Positions 16,089 to 23,928 of a stretch of 48,861 bases of DNA are shown piece by piece (the first letter of the stretch is position 1; each line of letters begins with the position of its first letter). Both the position numbers and the translations under genes were made by a program. The notes beneath the pieces are model-generated. The model did not search any database and was not told the origin of the DNA. It was given only the letters and a program-made list of their open reading frames with translations. Source of the stretch: Streptomyces sp. (GTDB taxonomy: Bacteria; Actinomycetota; Actinomycetes; Streptomycetales; Streptomycetaceae); contig NZ_JAEKKT010000162.1 of assembly GCF_019510245.1 (NCBI RefSeq), positions 1 through 48,861 of the forward strand, read 5' to 3'.

Positions 16089-17897
16089 ATGGAGAAGCTG
16101 GGGCCGGGGGATCCGCAGCACATCGGGAGCTATCGGCTGCTGGCGCGGCTGGGCGCGGGCGGCATGGGGCATGTGTACCTCGCCCGGTCGGAGCGGGGCC
16201 GTACCGTCGCCGTGAAGCTGGTGCGGGCGGAGCTGGCCGCGCAGGAGGAGTTCCGGGCGCGCTTCCGGCAGGAGGTCCGCAACGCCCAGCGGGTCGGCGG
16301 GTTCTGGACCGCGCCCGTGCTCGACGCCGACACCGAGGCCGCGGTGCCCTGGGTGGCCACCGGCTATGTGGCCGGGCCGAGCCTCCATCGGGTCGTCGAG
16401 CACGACCACGGGCCGCTGCCCGAGCGGTCGGTGCGCATCCTCGCCGCCGGGCTGGCGCACGCCCTGGGCAACATCCACGCGGCCGGGATCGTCCACCGGG
16501 ACCTCAAGCCGTCCAACGTGATGCTCACGATAGAGGGGCCCCGGGTCATCGACTTCGGCATCGCGCGGGCGCTGGAGACGCTGCCGGGCGAGGGGCTCAC
16601 CCAGACCGGTTCGCTCCTCGGCTCGCCCGGGTTCATGGCCCCCGAGCAGGTGCGCGGCGACCGGATCACCCCGGCCTGCGACATCTTCTGCCTCGGCTCG
16701 GTGCTCGCCTACGCGGCCACCGGCCGGCTTCCCTTCGGCTCCACGGAGGGCGGCGCACACGCCCTGATGTTCCGGATCGCCCAGGACGAACCCGACCTCT
16801 CCGGCCTCCCCGAGGACATCGCCGACGTGGTCCGCGACTGCCTGCGGAAGGACCCGGCCGCCCGTCCGTCGCTGGACGCGATCCTGTCCCGGACGGGAGC
16901 GGGCGACACGGTCTGGGAGGGCCGGTCCAGGGACCCGTGGCTGCCGGGGGCGCTGGTGGCGCAACTGGGCCGGCACGCGGTGGAGCTGCTGGAGGTGGAG
17001 GACCCGACGCTCCACGGGGCGTTGCAAGGGGTGACACCTCACGAGACGCAACGGTCAGCAGACCCAGGGGCGCGGGGCGGCGTTGAATCTGCGGCTGCCG
17101 CCGCGGGGGCGCGGCCTGCCCCCACCTACCCGCAGCCGACACCCGGCCCGTCGTCCCCGGAACACGCCCCCGCCCACCCGGCCTACGGCTACCCGAACCA
17201 GCCCCACCAGCACCCGCAGTCGGCGCCGTACAACCCGTACACCGCGACCGCCCCCGAACCCGCCCCCGACCCCACCCAGATCTACCCACCCGTCCCGCCG
17301 CCCCCGCTGTACGACCCCCTCCCCGCCGACGAGCCCCGCCGCACCACCCGCTCCACCGCCCTCCTCGTCACCATCGCCCTGATCGTGCTGCTGGCCGCGG
17401 GCGGCTCGGTCTACGGGCTCATGAACAGCGGCGGTGACGACGGCGCGGACGACAAGGCGGCCGGCCGGGGCACCCCCACCTCGTCGGCCACCGCCCCGAC
17501 CGCCTCCGCGGAGTCGACGCCCAGCCGGTCGCCCTCCTCCTCGGCCGCTCCGAAGGGCACCGTGCCGAGCGGCTTCCTCGGCACCTGGGCCACCTCGATA
17601 GACAACGACACCGGCCACAACACCCGCGAACTCGCCATCCGCCAGGGCGCCGTGGGCGACACGGTCCTCACCCTGGTCGCGGACGGCCCCGGCTACCACT
17701 GCGAGTTCGCGGCGAAGCTCGCCGAGAAGCCGGGCGCGGACGGCCCGTTGGAGATCGGCCCGTCGACGGTCACGGCGGGCAAGCCCCGTTCGTCGTGCAC
17801 CGCCGGAGAGGCCACCGAGGTGACCCTGCTCCCGGGCGGCAGGCTGAAGCGCGTGACGAAGGGCGGCGACGAGAGCCTGACCTACAGCAAGCAGTGA
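16089..17897 (+). CDS. Membrane-anchored Ser/Thr protein kinase
   Basis: 602 residues. The kinase domain (about 14-275) is complete: LGAGGMGHVYLA glycine loop, Lys43 in VAVKL, Glu62 region, HRDLKPSN with catalytic Asp138, DFG Asp155 and APE (184-186). A Pro/Tyr-rich juxtamembrane linker (about 330-415) leads to one membrane segment (424-445). A Ser/Thr/Ala-rich stalk and an extracellular domain of about 110 residues follow (GFLGTWATSIDN onward, with Cys pairs). No PASTA repeats, so the ligand differs from PknB. The architecture is that of a Hanks-type receptor kinase in the cytoplasmic membrane. Confidence 0.95.
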   Translation: MEKLGPGDPQHIGSYRLLARLGAGGMGHVYLARSERGRTVAVKLVRAELAAQEEFRARFRQEVRNAQRVGGFWTAPVLDADTEAAVPWVATGYVAGPSLHRVVEHDHGPLPERSVRILAAGLAHALGNIHAAGIVHRDLKPSNVMLTIEGPRVIDFGIARALETLPGEGLTQTGSLLGSPGFMAPEQVRGDRITPACDIFCLGSVLAYAATGRLPFGSTEGGAHALMFRIAQDEPDLSGLPEDIADVVRDCLRKDPAARPSLDAILSRTGAGDTVWEGRSRDPWLPGALVAQLGRHAVELLEVEDPTLHGALQGVTPHETQRSADPGARGGVESAAAAAGARPAPTYPQPTPGPSSPEHAPAHPAYGYPNQPHQHPQSAPYNPYTATAPEPAPDPTQIYPPVPPPPLYDPLPADEPRRTTRSTALLVTIALIVLLAAGGSVYGLMNSGGDDGADDKAAGRGTPTSSATAPTASAESTPSRSPSSSAAPKGTVPSGFLGTWATSIDNDTGHNTRELAIRQGAVGDTVLTLVADGPGYHCEFAAKLAEKPGADGPLEIGPSTVTAGKPRSSCTAGEATEVTLLPGGRLKRVTKGGDESLTYSKQ

Positions 17898-18047
17898 ACT
17901 GCCGCCGCGCTTGGGGAAGTTGAACGTTCGGCGAACAACACCGTCGAGAAGGGGACGGCGAGGACGTGATCCGCTCGTACGGCCATGCGGCCTGCTGCAC
18001 GCCGGTGGGCATGAAGCTCTGCGCGTGACGCCCGCCGACCGCCCGGG

Positions 18048-19202
18048 TCAGCCGAGGCTCACCCAGCTCCCCTGCGCGGCCGAGCGGCTCATCGCGTCGA
18101 GGGCGGTCGCGCTGTGCACGGCGTCCTCCAGGGTCGGGCCGTGGGCGGTGCCCTCGGCGACGGACCGCAGGAAGTTGCGGGCCTCGATCACCTTGAGGTC
18201 GTCGTAGCCCATGGCGTTGGCGGCACCGGGCTGGAAGGCGCCGTACTCGCCGTGGCCGGGGCCGACGAAGACGGTGGAGACGGGCTGGTCCTGGTAGGAG
18301 GTGCCGAGGCTGACGCCCAGCTCGCCCATCCGCCGGTAGTCCCAGAAGACGGCGCCCTTGGTGCCGTGCACCTCGAAGCCGTAGTTGTTCTGCTCGCCGA
18401 CCGCGATCCGGGAGGCCTCCAGCACACCGCGGGCGCCGGAGGCGAAGCGCAGCAGGCAGTTGACGTAGTCCTCGTTCTCGACGGGGCCGAGTTCGCCGCC
18501 GGTCGCGAGGGTGTGGCCGGCGGTGGCGCCGGTGGGCCGGGCGCGCTCCGGGATGAACACGGCGGTGTCGGCGGCGAGCGACTCGATGTCGCCGAGCAGG
18601 AAGCGGGCCAGGTCGACGCCGTGCGAGGCGAGGTCGCCCAGCACCCCGCCGCCGCCCCGGGCCCGCTCGTACCGCCAGGTCAGGGCGCCGTCCGGGTGGG
18701 CCGCGTAGTCGCTGAACAGCCGGATACGGACGTGCGTCACGGTGCCCAGGTCGCCGGAGGCGATCAGCTCGCGGGCGTACGCGACGGCGGGCGCGTTGCG
18801 GTAGTTGAAGCCGACCGTGCCGCGCACCCCGGCCTTGGCCACCGCCTCCGCCACCGCGCGGGCGTCCTCGGCGGTCAGCCCGACCGGCTTCTCGATCCAT
18901 ATGTGCTTGCCGGCCTCCGCCATCGCGACGCCGATCTCGCGGTGCAGGAAGTTCGGTGCGGTGATGCTGACGGCGTGCACCCGGGGGTCGGCGGCGACCT
19001 CGCGCCAGTCGCGGGTGGTCGACGCGAACCCGAACTGCTCGGCGGCCTCCTCCGCCCGCCCCGGCACCTCCTCGGCGACGGCCACGAGGTCGGGCCGCAC
19101 GCGCAGCTGCGGGAAGTGGTGGCCCACGCGCTGGTAGGCCTGGGAGTGCACCCGCCCCATCCACCCGAATCCGACGACGGCGACGCCGAGCGTACGCACC
19201 AT
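18048..19202 (-). CDS. Gfo/Idh/MocA-family NAD(P)-dependent oxidoreductase
   Basis: 384 residues from the ATG at 19202 with AAGGAGG 9 bases upstream. The N-terminal Rossmann domain shows VVGFGWMGRVHSQAY and the EKPVGLT block with the conserved Glu-Lys-Pro; the second domain contains SHGVDLARFLLGD with the conserved His of the active site. The family oxidises or reduces sugars and inositols; the substrate is not clear. An operator-like repeat overlaps a TTGACA -35 element upstream. Confidence 0.93.
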   Translation of the reverse strand: MVRTLGVAVVGFGWMGRVHSQAYQRVGHHFPQLRVRPDLVAVAEEVPGRAEEAAEQFGFASTTRDWREVAADPRVHAVSITAPNFLHREIGVAMAEAGKHIWIEKPVGLTAEDARAVAEAVAKAGVRGTVGFNYRNAPAVAYARELIASGDLGTVTHVRIRLFSDYAAHPDGALTWRYERARGGGGVLGDLASHGVDLARFLLGDIESLAADTAVFIPERARPTGATAGHTLATGGELGPVENEDYVNCLLRFASGARGVLEASRIAVGEQNNYGFEVHGTKGAVFWDYRRMGELGVSLGTSYQDQPVSTVFVGPGHGEYGAFQPGAANAMGYDDLKVIEARNFLRSVAEGTAHGPTLEDAVHSATALDAMSRSAAQGSWVSLG

Positions 19203-19264
19203 GGGGCTGCCCCTCCTTGGACCGTCCAGTGCCTGCGTGCTCACGATGCGGCGCCGCTTCCAAA

Positions 19265-19278
19265 AATGTCAAGACATT
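19265..19278. promoter_or_regulatory. Operator candidate overlapping the -35 of the dehydrogenase gene
   Basis: AATGTC-AA-GACATT is a perfect 6-bp inverted repeat. On the minus strand it contains TTGACA (19267-19272), followed about 18 bases later by CATCGT as a possible -10. A bound repressor would cover the -35. Confidence 0.6.
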
Positions 19279-19331
19279 CGGGCGTCCGTACAACCCCGCC
19301 TGTCGGCGTGCGATGTCGGCCGTGGGTCCGC

Positions 19332-19507
19332 CGTGGCTGGTCGCGCAGTTCCCCCGCGCCCCTACGGGGCGCGTCTACGGCGCCGCCCACTCCGGCGCCC
19401 CGTCAGGGGCGCGGGGAACTGCGCGAGCAACCACGATGGCGCGGCAGTGAACCACGGTGCGAAGTCCCGCCCTCCTGGGGGCGCGGGGTACTGCGCGAAC
19501 AGCCCCG
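19332..19507. repeat. Cluster of three dispersed palindromic repeats in opposite orientations
   Basis: The first copy is plus-oriented (TGGTCGCGCAGTTCCCCCGC, then GCGCCCCTACGGGGCGC). The second is inverted (GCCCCGTCAGGGGC, then GCGGGGAACTGCGCGAGCAA, about 19394-19437). A third, degenerate inverted copy has GCGCGGGGTACTGCGCGAAC (about 19470-19507). The region holds no gene and ends close to the SLATT gene stop. Confidence 0.75.
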
Positions 19508-19542
19508 CGGTGCCGCAGTGGACCGTCGGCGCGCACCCCCGC

Positions 19543-20298
19543 TCAGCGAGGCTCCGGTGGCCGCTGCCTCGGCATGTTCGGCCGAGCCCCGTTCGTCCCC
19601 GGCGGCAGCGGAAACCGCCCGTTCAGATGCCCCGCATCCGCCCGCGGCCCCGCCGTCACCGTCGCCTGCATGCCCAGCGGCGCCGGCCCCGTCCGGAACT
19701 CCACCATCCAGTCGGCCGTCTCCGTGCGGACCAGCTCGGTCACGTCCTCCGAGAACCTCCGCAGCACCCCCAGGCACCGCTCGGCCGCCTCGCTCGCCGT
19801 CCCCTCCGCAGGCCCCAGCACCTCCCGCACACTCTCCGACGCCCAGTCGAACTGCAGCACCTGCAGCCGCCGCTGCACGGCCTGCGCGGTCGCCATGTCC
19901 CTTATCCACCCGGACGTCACCCCGAAGAACCGGTCGATGCCGACACACGACACCGCCAGCAGCAGCGCGAGATACCCCCAGGGCGCGACCCCGCCCACCA
20001 CCCCGGTCAGGTCGAGGAGCGGCAGCGCGGCCCCCAGCACCGCCCCCACGGCCGCCCCGCACCGCAGCGCCCGCGCCCCGCGCCGCTTCCAGACCCGGTC
20101 CGCCAGATACCATGCGGCCGTCGCCAGCGCCCCGCGCTCCACCCACCGGTACAGCTCGTCGAGCCGCTCGGCCGGCTCACCCCAGTCCCCGAGCGGGAAC
20201 GCCCGCCCGGTCAGATCACCCGGCCGCAGTCCGGCCGCGCCCTCGCCGCCCCGCCCGTCCTGAGGCGGTCCCTCGGGCTGCATCTCCGGCTGACCCAC
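19543..20298 (-). CDS. SLATT-domain two-helix membrane protein
   Basis: 251 residues, GTG start at 20298 after AAGGGAG. From about residue 43 it matches the SLATT pattern: an amphipathic LDELYRWVERGALATAAWYLADRVWKRR-like helix, two membrane helices (about 78-97 and 103-124), then GIDRFFGVTSGWIRDMATAQ and a second long helix. SLATT proteins are predicted pore-forming effectors in nucleotide-dependent conflict systems, where they sit next to SMODS or SLOG proteins. No such partner is seen here; ybaB-recR is divergent. The C-terminal 45 residues are Pro/Arg-rich. A housekeeping role in Streptomyces is equally possible. Confidence 0.75.
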   Translation of the reverse strand: MGQPEMQPEGPPQDGRGGEGAAGLRPGDLTGRAFPLGDWGEPAERLDELYRWVERGALATAAWYLADRVWKRRGARALRCGAAVGAVLGAALPLLDLTGVVGGVAPWGYLALLLAVSCVGIDRFFGVTSGWIRDMATAQAVQRRLQVLQFDWASESVREVLGPAEGTASEAAERCLGVLRRFSEDVTELVRTETADWMVEFRTGPAPLGMQATVTAGPRADAGHLNGRFPLPPGTNGARPNMPRQRPPEPR

Positions 20299-20337
20299 CC
20301 GGCACTCCCTTACTGATCCCGACCGGTCACGTTCCGT

Positions 20338-20409
20338 GACATCGAACCCGACATCGGACCTGACGTCGGGCCTGGCACCGGCCCCGGCACTGGACCTGAC
20401 AATGGATGC
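20338..20409. repeat. Degenerate 12-bp tandem repeats upstream of the SLATT gene
   Basis: Five to six head-to-tail 12-base units close to GACATCGGACCT (20338, 20350, 20362, 20374, 20386, 20398). They lie in the 300-base region between the SLATT gene and ybaB; the rest of it shows an A/T-richer promoter-like segment near 20450-20570. Confidence 0.6.
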
Positions 20410-20507
20410 TGACGACGGGAACCCTTCCTACCGCCCAATGGGTGGCGAAGACTGTACTTTCGTCTCTTTTCCGCCCGGAAGTGGGTCTTGATCAGGTATA
20501 GGGCAGC

Positions 20508-20520
20508 AGTGAATCTCACT
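20508..20520. promoter_or_regulatory. BldD-like box upstream of ybaB-recR
   Basis: AGTGA-ATC-TCACT is a perfect inverted repeat matching the AGTGA(n)TCACC-type BldD consensus except for the last base. It is 86 bases before the ybaB start. Confidence 0.4.
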
Positions 20521-20605
20521 CGAAAGAGTGGCGGGGCGATGGCTGCGTCAACCACGTAGGCTCATGCACAACAGAGAAATTCCGGACCCGACCCAGGAGC
20601 TGATC

Positions 20606-20950
20606 GTGATCCCCGGTGGTGGCCAGCCCAACATGCAGCAGCTGCTCCAGCAGGCCCAGAAGATGCAGCAGGACCTGGCACAGGCCCAGGAGGAACTGGC
20701 GAGCACGGAGGTCGACGGACAGGCGGGCGGCGGCCTGGTGCGGGCTACCGTGACCGGTTCCGGCGAGCTGCGCGCGCTGAAGATCGACCCGAAGGCGGTG
20801 GACCCGGAGGACACCGAGACCCTCGCCGACCTGATCGTCGCGGCGGTCCAGGCGGCCAACGAGAACGCCCAGGCGCTCCAGCAGCAGAAGCTCGGCCCGC
20901 TGGCGCAGGGTCTGGGCGGCGGCAGCGGCATCCCCGGCCTGCCGTTCTGA
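20606..20950 (+). CDS. YbaB/EbfC-family nucleoid-associated protein
   Basis: 114 residues from the GTG at 20606, which has AGGAG 7 bases upstream and gives the normal N-terminus (IPGGGQPNMQQLLQQAQKMQQ). The protein has the long Gln-rich alpha-1 helix, the central beta-sheet (GLVRATVTGSGELRALKIDP) and a C-terminal helix plus Gly-rich tail. YbaB homodimers bind DNA without sequence specificity. Placement just before recR is conserved across bacteria, and the two are probably co-transcribed. Confidence 0.93.
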   Translation: MIPGGGQPNMQQLLQQAQKMQQDLAQAQEELASTEVDGQAGGGLVRATVTGSGELRALKIDPKAVDPEDTETLADLIVAAVQAANENAQALQQQKLGPLAQGLGGGSGIPGLPF

Positions 20951-21043
20951 TGTTCGTCGCCCGCACGACACCCGCACCGCCTTCCTAGGACAGGCGGTAG
21001 CCAACTAGCGTACGTACCGAAAGACTCCAGGAAGGGCAGTCCG

Positions 21044-21643
21044 TTGTACGAAGGCGTGGTCCAGGACCTCATCGACGAGCTGGGGCGGTTGCCCGGCGTC
21101 GGTCCGAAGAGCGCGCAGCGGATCGCCTTCCACATCCTGCAGGCGGAGCCGACGGACGTACGGCGTCTCGCGCAGGCTCTCCTGGAGGTGAAGGCGAAGG
21201 TCCGCTTCTGCGCGACCTGCGGCAACATCGCACAGGAGGAACTGTGCAACATCTGCCGCGACACCCGCCGCGACCCGACGGTGATCTGTGTCGTGGAGGA
21301 GCCGAAGGACGTCGTCGCGATCGAACGCACACGTGAGTTCCGCGGCCGTTACCACGTCCTCGGCGGCGCGATCAGCCCGATCGAGGGCGTCGGCCCCGAC
21401 GACCTCCGGATAAGGGAGCTGCTGGCCCGCCTGGCCGACGGCACGGTCACCGAGCTGATCCTCGCCACGGACCCGAACCTGGAGGGCGAGGCGACCGCCA
21501 CCTACCTCGCCCGCATGATCAAACCCATGGGCCTGAAGGTCACCCGCCTGGCCAGCGGCCTCCCGGTGGGTGGCGACCTGGAATACGCGGACGAGGTCAC
21601 GCTCGGCCGCGCCTTCGAGGGGAGACGACTCCTAGATGTCTGA
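21044..21643 (+). CDS. recR: Recombination mediator RecR
   Basis: 199 residues, TTG start behind GGAAGGG. Motifs in order: helix-hairpin-helix with LGRLPGVGPKSAQRIAFH, a four-cysteine zinc finger (Cys56, 59, 68, 71), the Toprim domain (VICVVEEPKDVVAIE to about 175), and the Walker-like C-terminal segment. With RecO, RecR loads RecA onto SSB-coated single-stranded DNA at gaps. It follows ybaB and overlaps the next gene by 8 bases (ATGTCTGA). Confidence 0.98.
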   Translation: MYEGVVQDLIDELGRLPGVGPKSAQRIAFHILQAEPTDVRRLAQALLEVKAKVRFCATCGNIAQEELCNICRDTRRDPTVICVVEEPKDVVAIERTREFRGRYHVLGGAISPIEGVGPDDLRIRELLARLADGTVTELILATDPNLEGEATATYLARMIKPMGLKVTRLASGLPVGGDLEYADEVTLGRAFEGRRLLDV

Positions 21644-22298
21644 CGCCACGCTGCACGCGACCGCGCAGAACCCCGACGACTTCGCGGTCCAGATCGCCGA
21701 CCAGGTGGAGAGTTTCCTGGTGGCCGTCATGGAGGTGTCGAAGGGCGACGAGCCGGACTCGGCGGTCCCCTTCCTCCTCCTGGAGGTCTCCCAGCTGCTG
21801 CTGGCCGGCGGCCGTCTCGGCGCGCACGAGGACATCGTCCCCGACGAGCGCTACGAGCCGGACCTGGGCCCGGAGCCGGACGTCGACCAGCTCCGCGAGA
21901 ACTTCGGGCGCCTGCTCGACCCCATCGACGTCTACTCCGAGGTCTTCGACCCGTACGAGCCCCGCAAGGCGCCCGTCCCGGCCCGGATCTCGGACGACCT
22001 GGCCGACATCGTCGCCGACCTCCGCCACGGCATGGCCCACTACCGCGCGGGCCGCATCACGGAGGCCCTGTGGTGGTGGCAGTTCTCCTACTTCTCCAAC
22101 TGGGGCCCCACCGCCTCCGCCGTCCTGCGCGCCCTCCAGTCCGTCCTCATCCACGTCCGCCTCAACCAGCCCCTGGAGGAACTGGACGGCCTGGACACCG
22201 ACCAGGACACGATGGGCGACGAGACCTTGGAATTCGAAGCGGGCCGGGTGATGGAGCAGGAGATCGGCGGGTCGCTGGGAGCGCGGTCGGTCAAGTAG
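21636..22298 (+). CDS. DUF5063 domain protein
   Basis: 220 residues, ATG overlapping the recR stop. DUF5063 proteins follow recR in many actinomycetes; the role is unknown. The sequence is acidic and mostly helical, with a conserved core DIVADLRHGMAHYRAG and EALWWWQFSYFSNWG. Cytosolic, no membrane segment. It is co-transcribed with recR. Its last 8 bases overlap the convergent receiver gene, which marks the left edge of the accessory insert. Confidence 0.93.
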   Translation: MSDATLHATAQNPDDFAVQIADQVESFLVAVMEVSKGDEPDSAVPFLLLEVSQLLLAGGRLGAHEDIVPDERYEPDLGPEPDVDQLRENFGRLLDPIDVYSEVFDPYEPRKAPVPARISDDLADIVADLRHGMAHYRAGRITEALWWWQFSYFSNWGPTASAVLRALQSVLIHVRLNQPLEELDGLDTDQDTMGDETLEFEAGRVMEQEIGGSLGARSVK

Positions 22299-22947
22299 CC
22301 GTCTTCGGGAACTGTCCTACCTGGCCCAGCAGGACGAACAGCTCGGCCGGGGACTGGGTGACACCGTTGCCCCCGGCGTCGGCCACCTGGTCCCGGCGGG
22401 CGGCCGCACCGGCGCCTCCGTAGACGAACACCGGGGTCATGGCGTCGGTCTCGCGGATCTTCCGGATCAGCTTGAGGCCGGCGTCGGGGTCGAACCCGTC
22501 GGCCTCGGCGCGGCCCATGTCGGAGATCACGGCGTCGAAGGGCCGCGATGCCCTCCGCAGGGCCCGCAGGCCCTCGTCCGTGGACTCGGTTTGTACGACC
22601 TCCACGCCCATCGCCTGTAACTGGGCCGTCTGGTAGGCGTTGTTCGAGGGGTTGTCATCGACCCACAGAACCCTGTGCAGGACGCGTCGCGACGGTGGCG
22701 ACGGCTCCTGTCCGGGCCGGCTCCGATCCGTCCGGACCGTGAGTTGCTGCTGGAGCTCCGCGGTGGTCTCGACGACCTGGTTCGTGAACTCCTGCACCGT
22801 CAGCTCGTTGTTGCCGACCTTGAGGCTGAAGGCCCGGTTCCTGACGACGTTCCGGATCTCCGGAAGCAACTTCCACACCACCCAGGCAGCGAACAGCGGC
22901 CAGGCCAGCCCGGTCAGCGCCCGGATCAGCTCCGTCGCGTCCTTCAC
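22291..22947 (-). CDS. Membrane-anchored atypical response-regulator receiver protein
   Basis: 218 residues, GTG at 22947 overlapping the previous stop (TAGTG) with GGAGGGAGG upstream. Residues 13-30 are a single membrane helix; a Ser/Arg linker follows; about 92-215 form a receiver domain. The acidic pocket (WVDDNP) and phosphoacceptor (AVISDMGR) are present, but the usual Thr/Ser after strand 4 is Gly (FVYGGA) and the usual Lys is missing (GVTQSPAE). No output domain. Phosphorelay function is therefore uncertain; it could bind another ligand or partner. It contains a TTA codon (22618-22620). Third gene of the 24555-22291 operon. Confidence 0.8.
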   Translation of the reverse strand: MKDATELIRALTGLAWPLFAAWVVWKLLPEIRNVVRNRAFSLKVGNNELTVQEFTNQVVETTAELQQQLTVRTDRSRPGQEPSPPSRRVLHRVLWVDDNPSNNAYQTAQLQAMGVEVVQTESTDEGLRALRRASRPFDAVISDMGRAEADGFDPDAGLKLIRKIRETDAMTPVFVYGGAGAAARRDQVADAGGNGVTQSPAELFVLLGQVGQFPKTAT

Positions 22948-23927
22948 TATAACCTCCCTCCGCCTGGTCCGTTCAGGTCGGGGCCGTCGTCGGGTCCGTT
23001 CAGGTCTGTCCATCCCGGTTCTGTCCCATCTGGGCCCAGTTCGTCCAGGATCGGTCCGTCGTCCGTTCCAGGTGGCGCCACCTCCATGCCAAGGTCCAGC
23101 GGCACCCGGGCGACGTCGGGAAGTTCGGTGGTGTCCAGCAGGTCCTGCATCCGGTCTCGGCCGAAGTGCTGGATGCCCATCGCCATCGTGCCGATCACGT
23201 CCAGGTCCGCCACGTCGATCGGAGCCGCGCCGTTGAACCAGGTCAGGGTGTTGGCCATGGCGAGGTCGACCGTCCTGGCGTAGGCGCGGGACAGTTCGGT
23301 GAGTGTGCCGGCGTACCTGCGGGCGGCCGGTTCTGCGTCGGGGGAGAGCATGTCCAGCGCCAGGCCCCAGAGAGTCCGCACCGGCACCCCCATCGACCCC
23401 ATGGGGACGACGCCGTCCCGGTGCGGTGACCGGCTCGCGAAGGACCTGAGCTCCTCCGCCTGTCCGCTCCCGGGTGTGGTGAGCGCGGCGCAGGCCAGCA
23501 GCAGATAGGTCTGCTGCTGGACGTGACCGAGGAACTTGTCCGCCCGGTGTTCCTCGAACGCGGGCCCGGTCGCGTGCTGTGGCTGCCCGTCGGTGCGTAG
23601 GAGCAGGGCCCTCCAGGCATCGCGGCGGTCGCGAACCCTGTCCGGTACCAGTGAGGCTTCGAGGTAGGCGCCGTACGTGAGTCCCGCCCGGGAGAACAGC
23701 GAGGCGGCGCGGAGCAGTAGAGCGACTCCGCCGTCGCTGTCGACCAGCAGTCGCCACTGGCCCGCGAGGCGGTAAGCCGATGCGGCCTCGATGAGGGCGG
23801 CCTCGAGGTCGCCGGACTCCGCCTCCACGTTGCGCATCACGAACTGCGCGTATGCCTCGTGGAAGTCGGCTGCGCTCTGTACCTGGCCGGCATCGAGTTG
23901 CAGCGGGTCGAGCGGTGGAGAGGTCAT
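22947..23927 (-). CDS. Hypothetical protein, middle gene of accessory operon
   Basis: 326 residues, ATG one base after the upstream stop. No known domain recognised. Residues 15-250 are helix-rich (EAALIEAASAYRLAGQWRLL, LLLRAASLFSRAGLTYGAYLE), which resembles TPR-like or alpha-solenoid packing. The last 45 residues are disordered, with repeated Asp/Gly/Pro (ELGPDGTEPG, LNGPDDGPDLNGPGG). The penultimate codon is TTA, the rare bldA codon, immediately before the overlapping start of the receiver gene. G+C is lower than in flanking core genes. Confidence 0.75.
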   Translation of the reverse strand: MTSPPLDPLQLDAGQVQSAADFHEAYAQFVMRNVEAESGDLEAALIEAASAYRLAGQWRLLVDSDGGVALLLRAASLFSRAGLTYGAYLEASLVPDRVRDRRDAWRALLLRTDGQPQHATGPAFEEHRADKFLGHVQQQTYLLLACAALTTPGSGQAEELRSFASRSPHRDGVVPMGSMGVPVRTLWGLALDMLSPDAEPAARRYAGTLTELSRAYARTVDLAMANTLTWFNGAAPIDVADLDVIGTMAMGIQHFGRDRMQDLLDTTELPDVARVPLDLGMEVAPPGTDDGPILDELGPDGTEPGWTDLNGPDDGPDLNGPGGGRL

Positions 23928-23928
23928 C

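Noticed and set aside
20310..20555. 81-residue minus-strand protein with GPxx repeats before the SLATT gene
   Set aside because: It is produced by the 12-bp tandem repeats; the upstream half lacks the usual G/C third-position bias.
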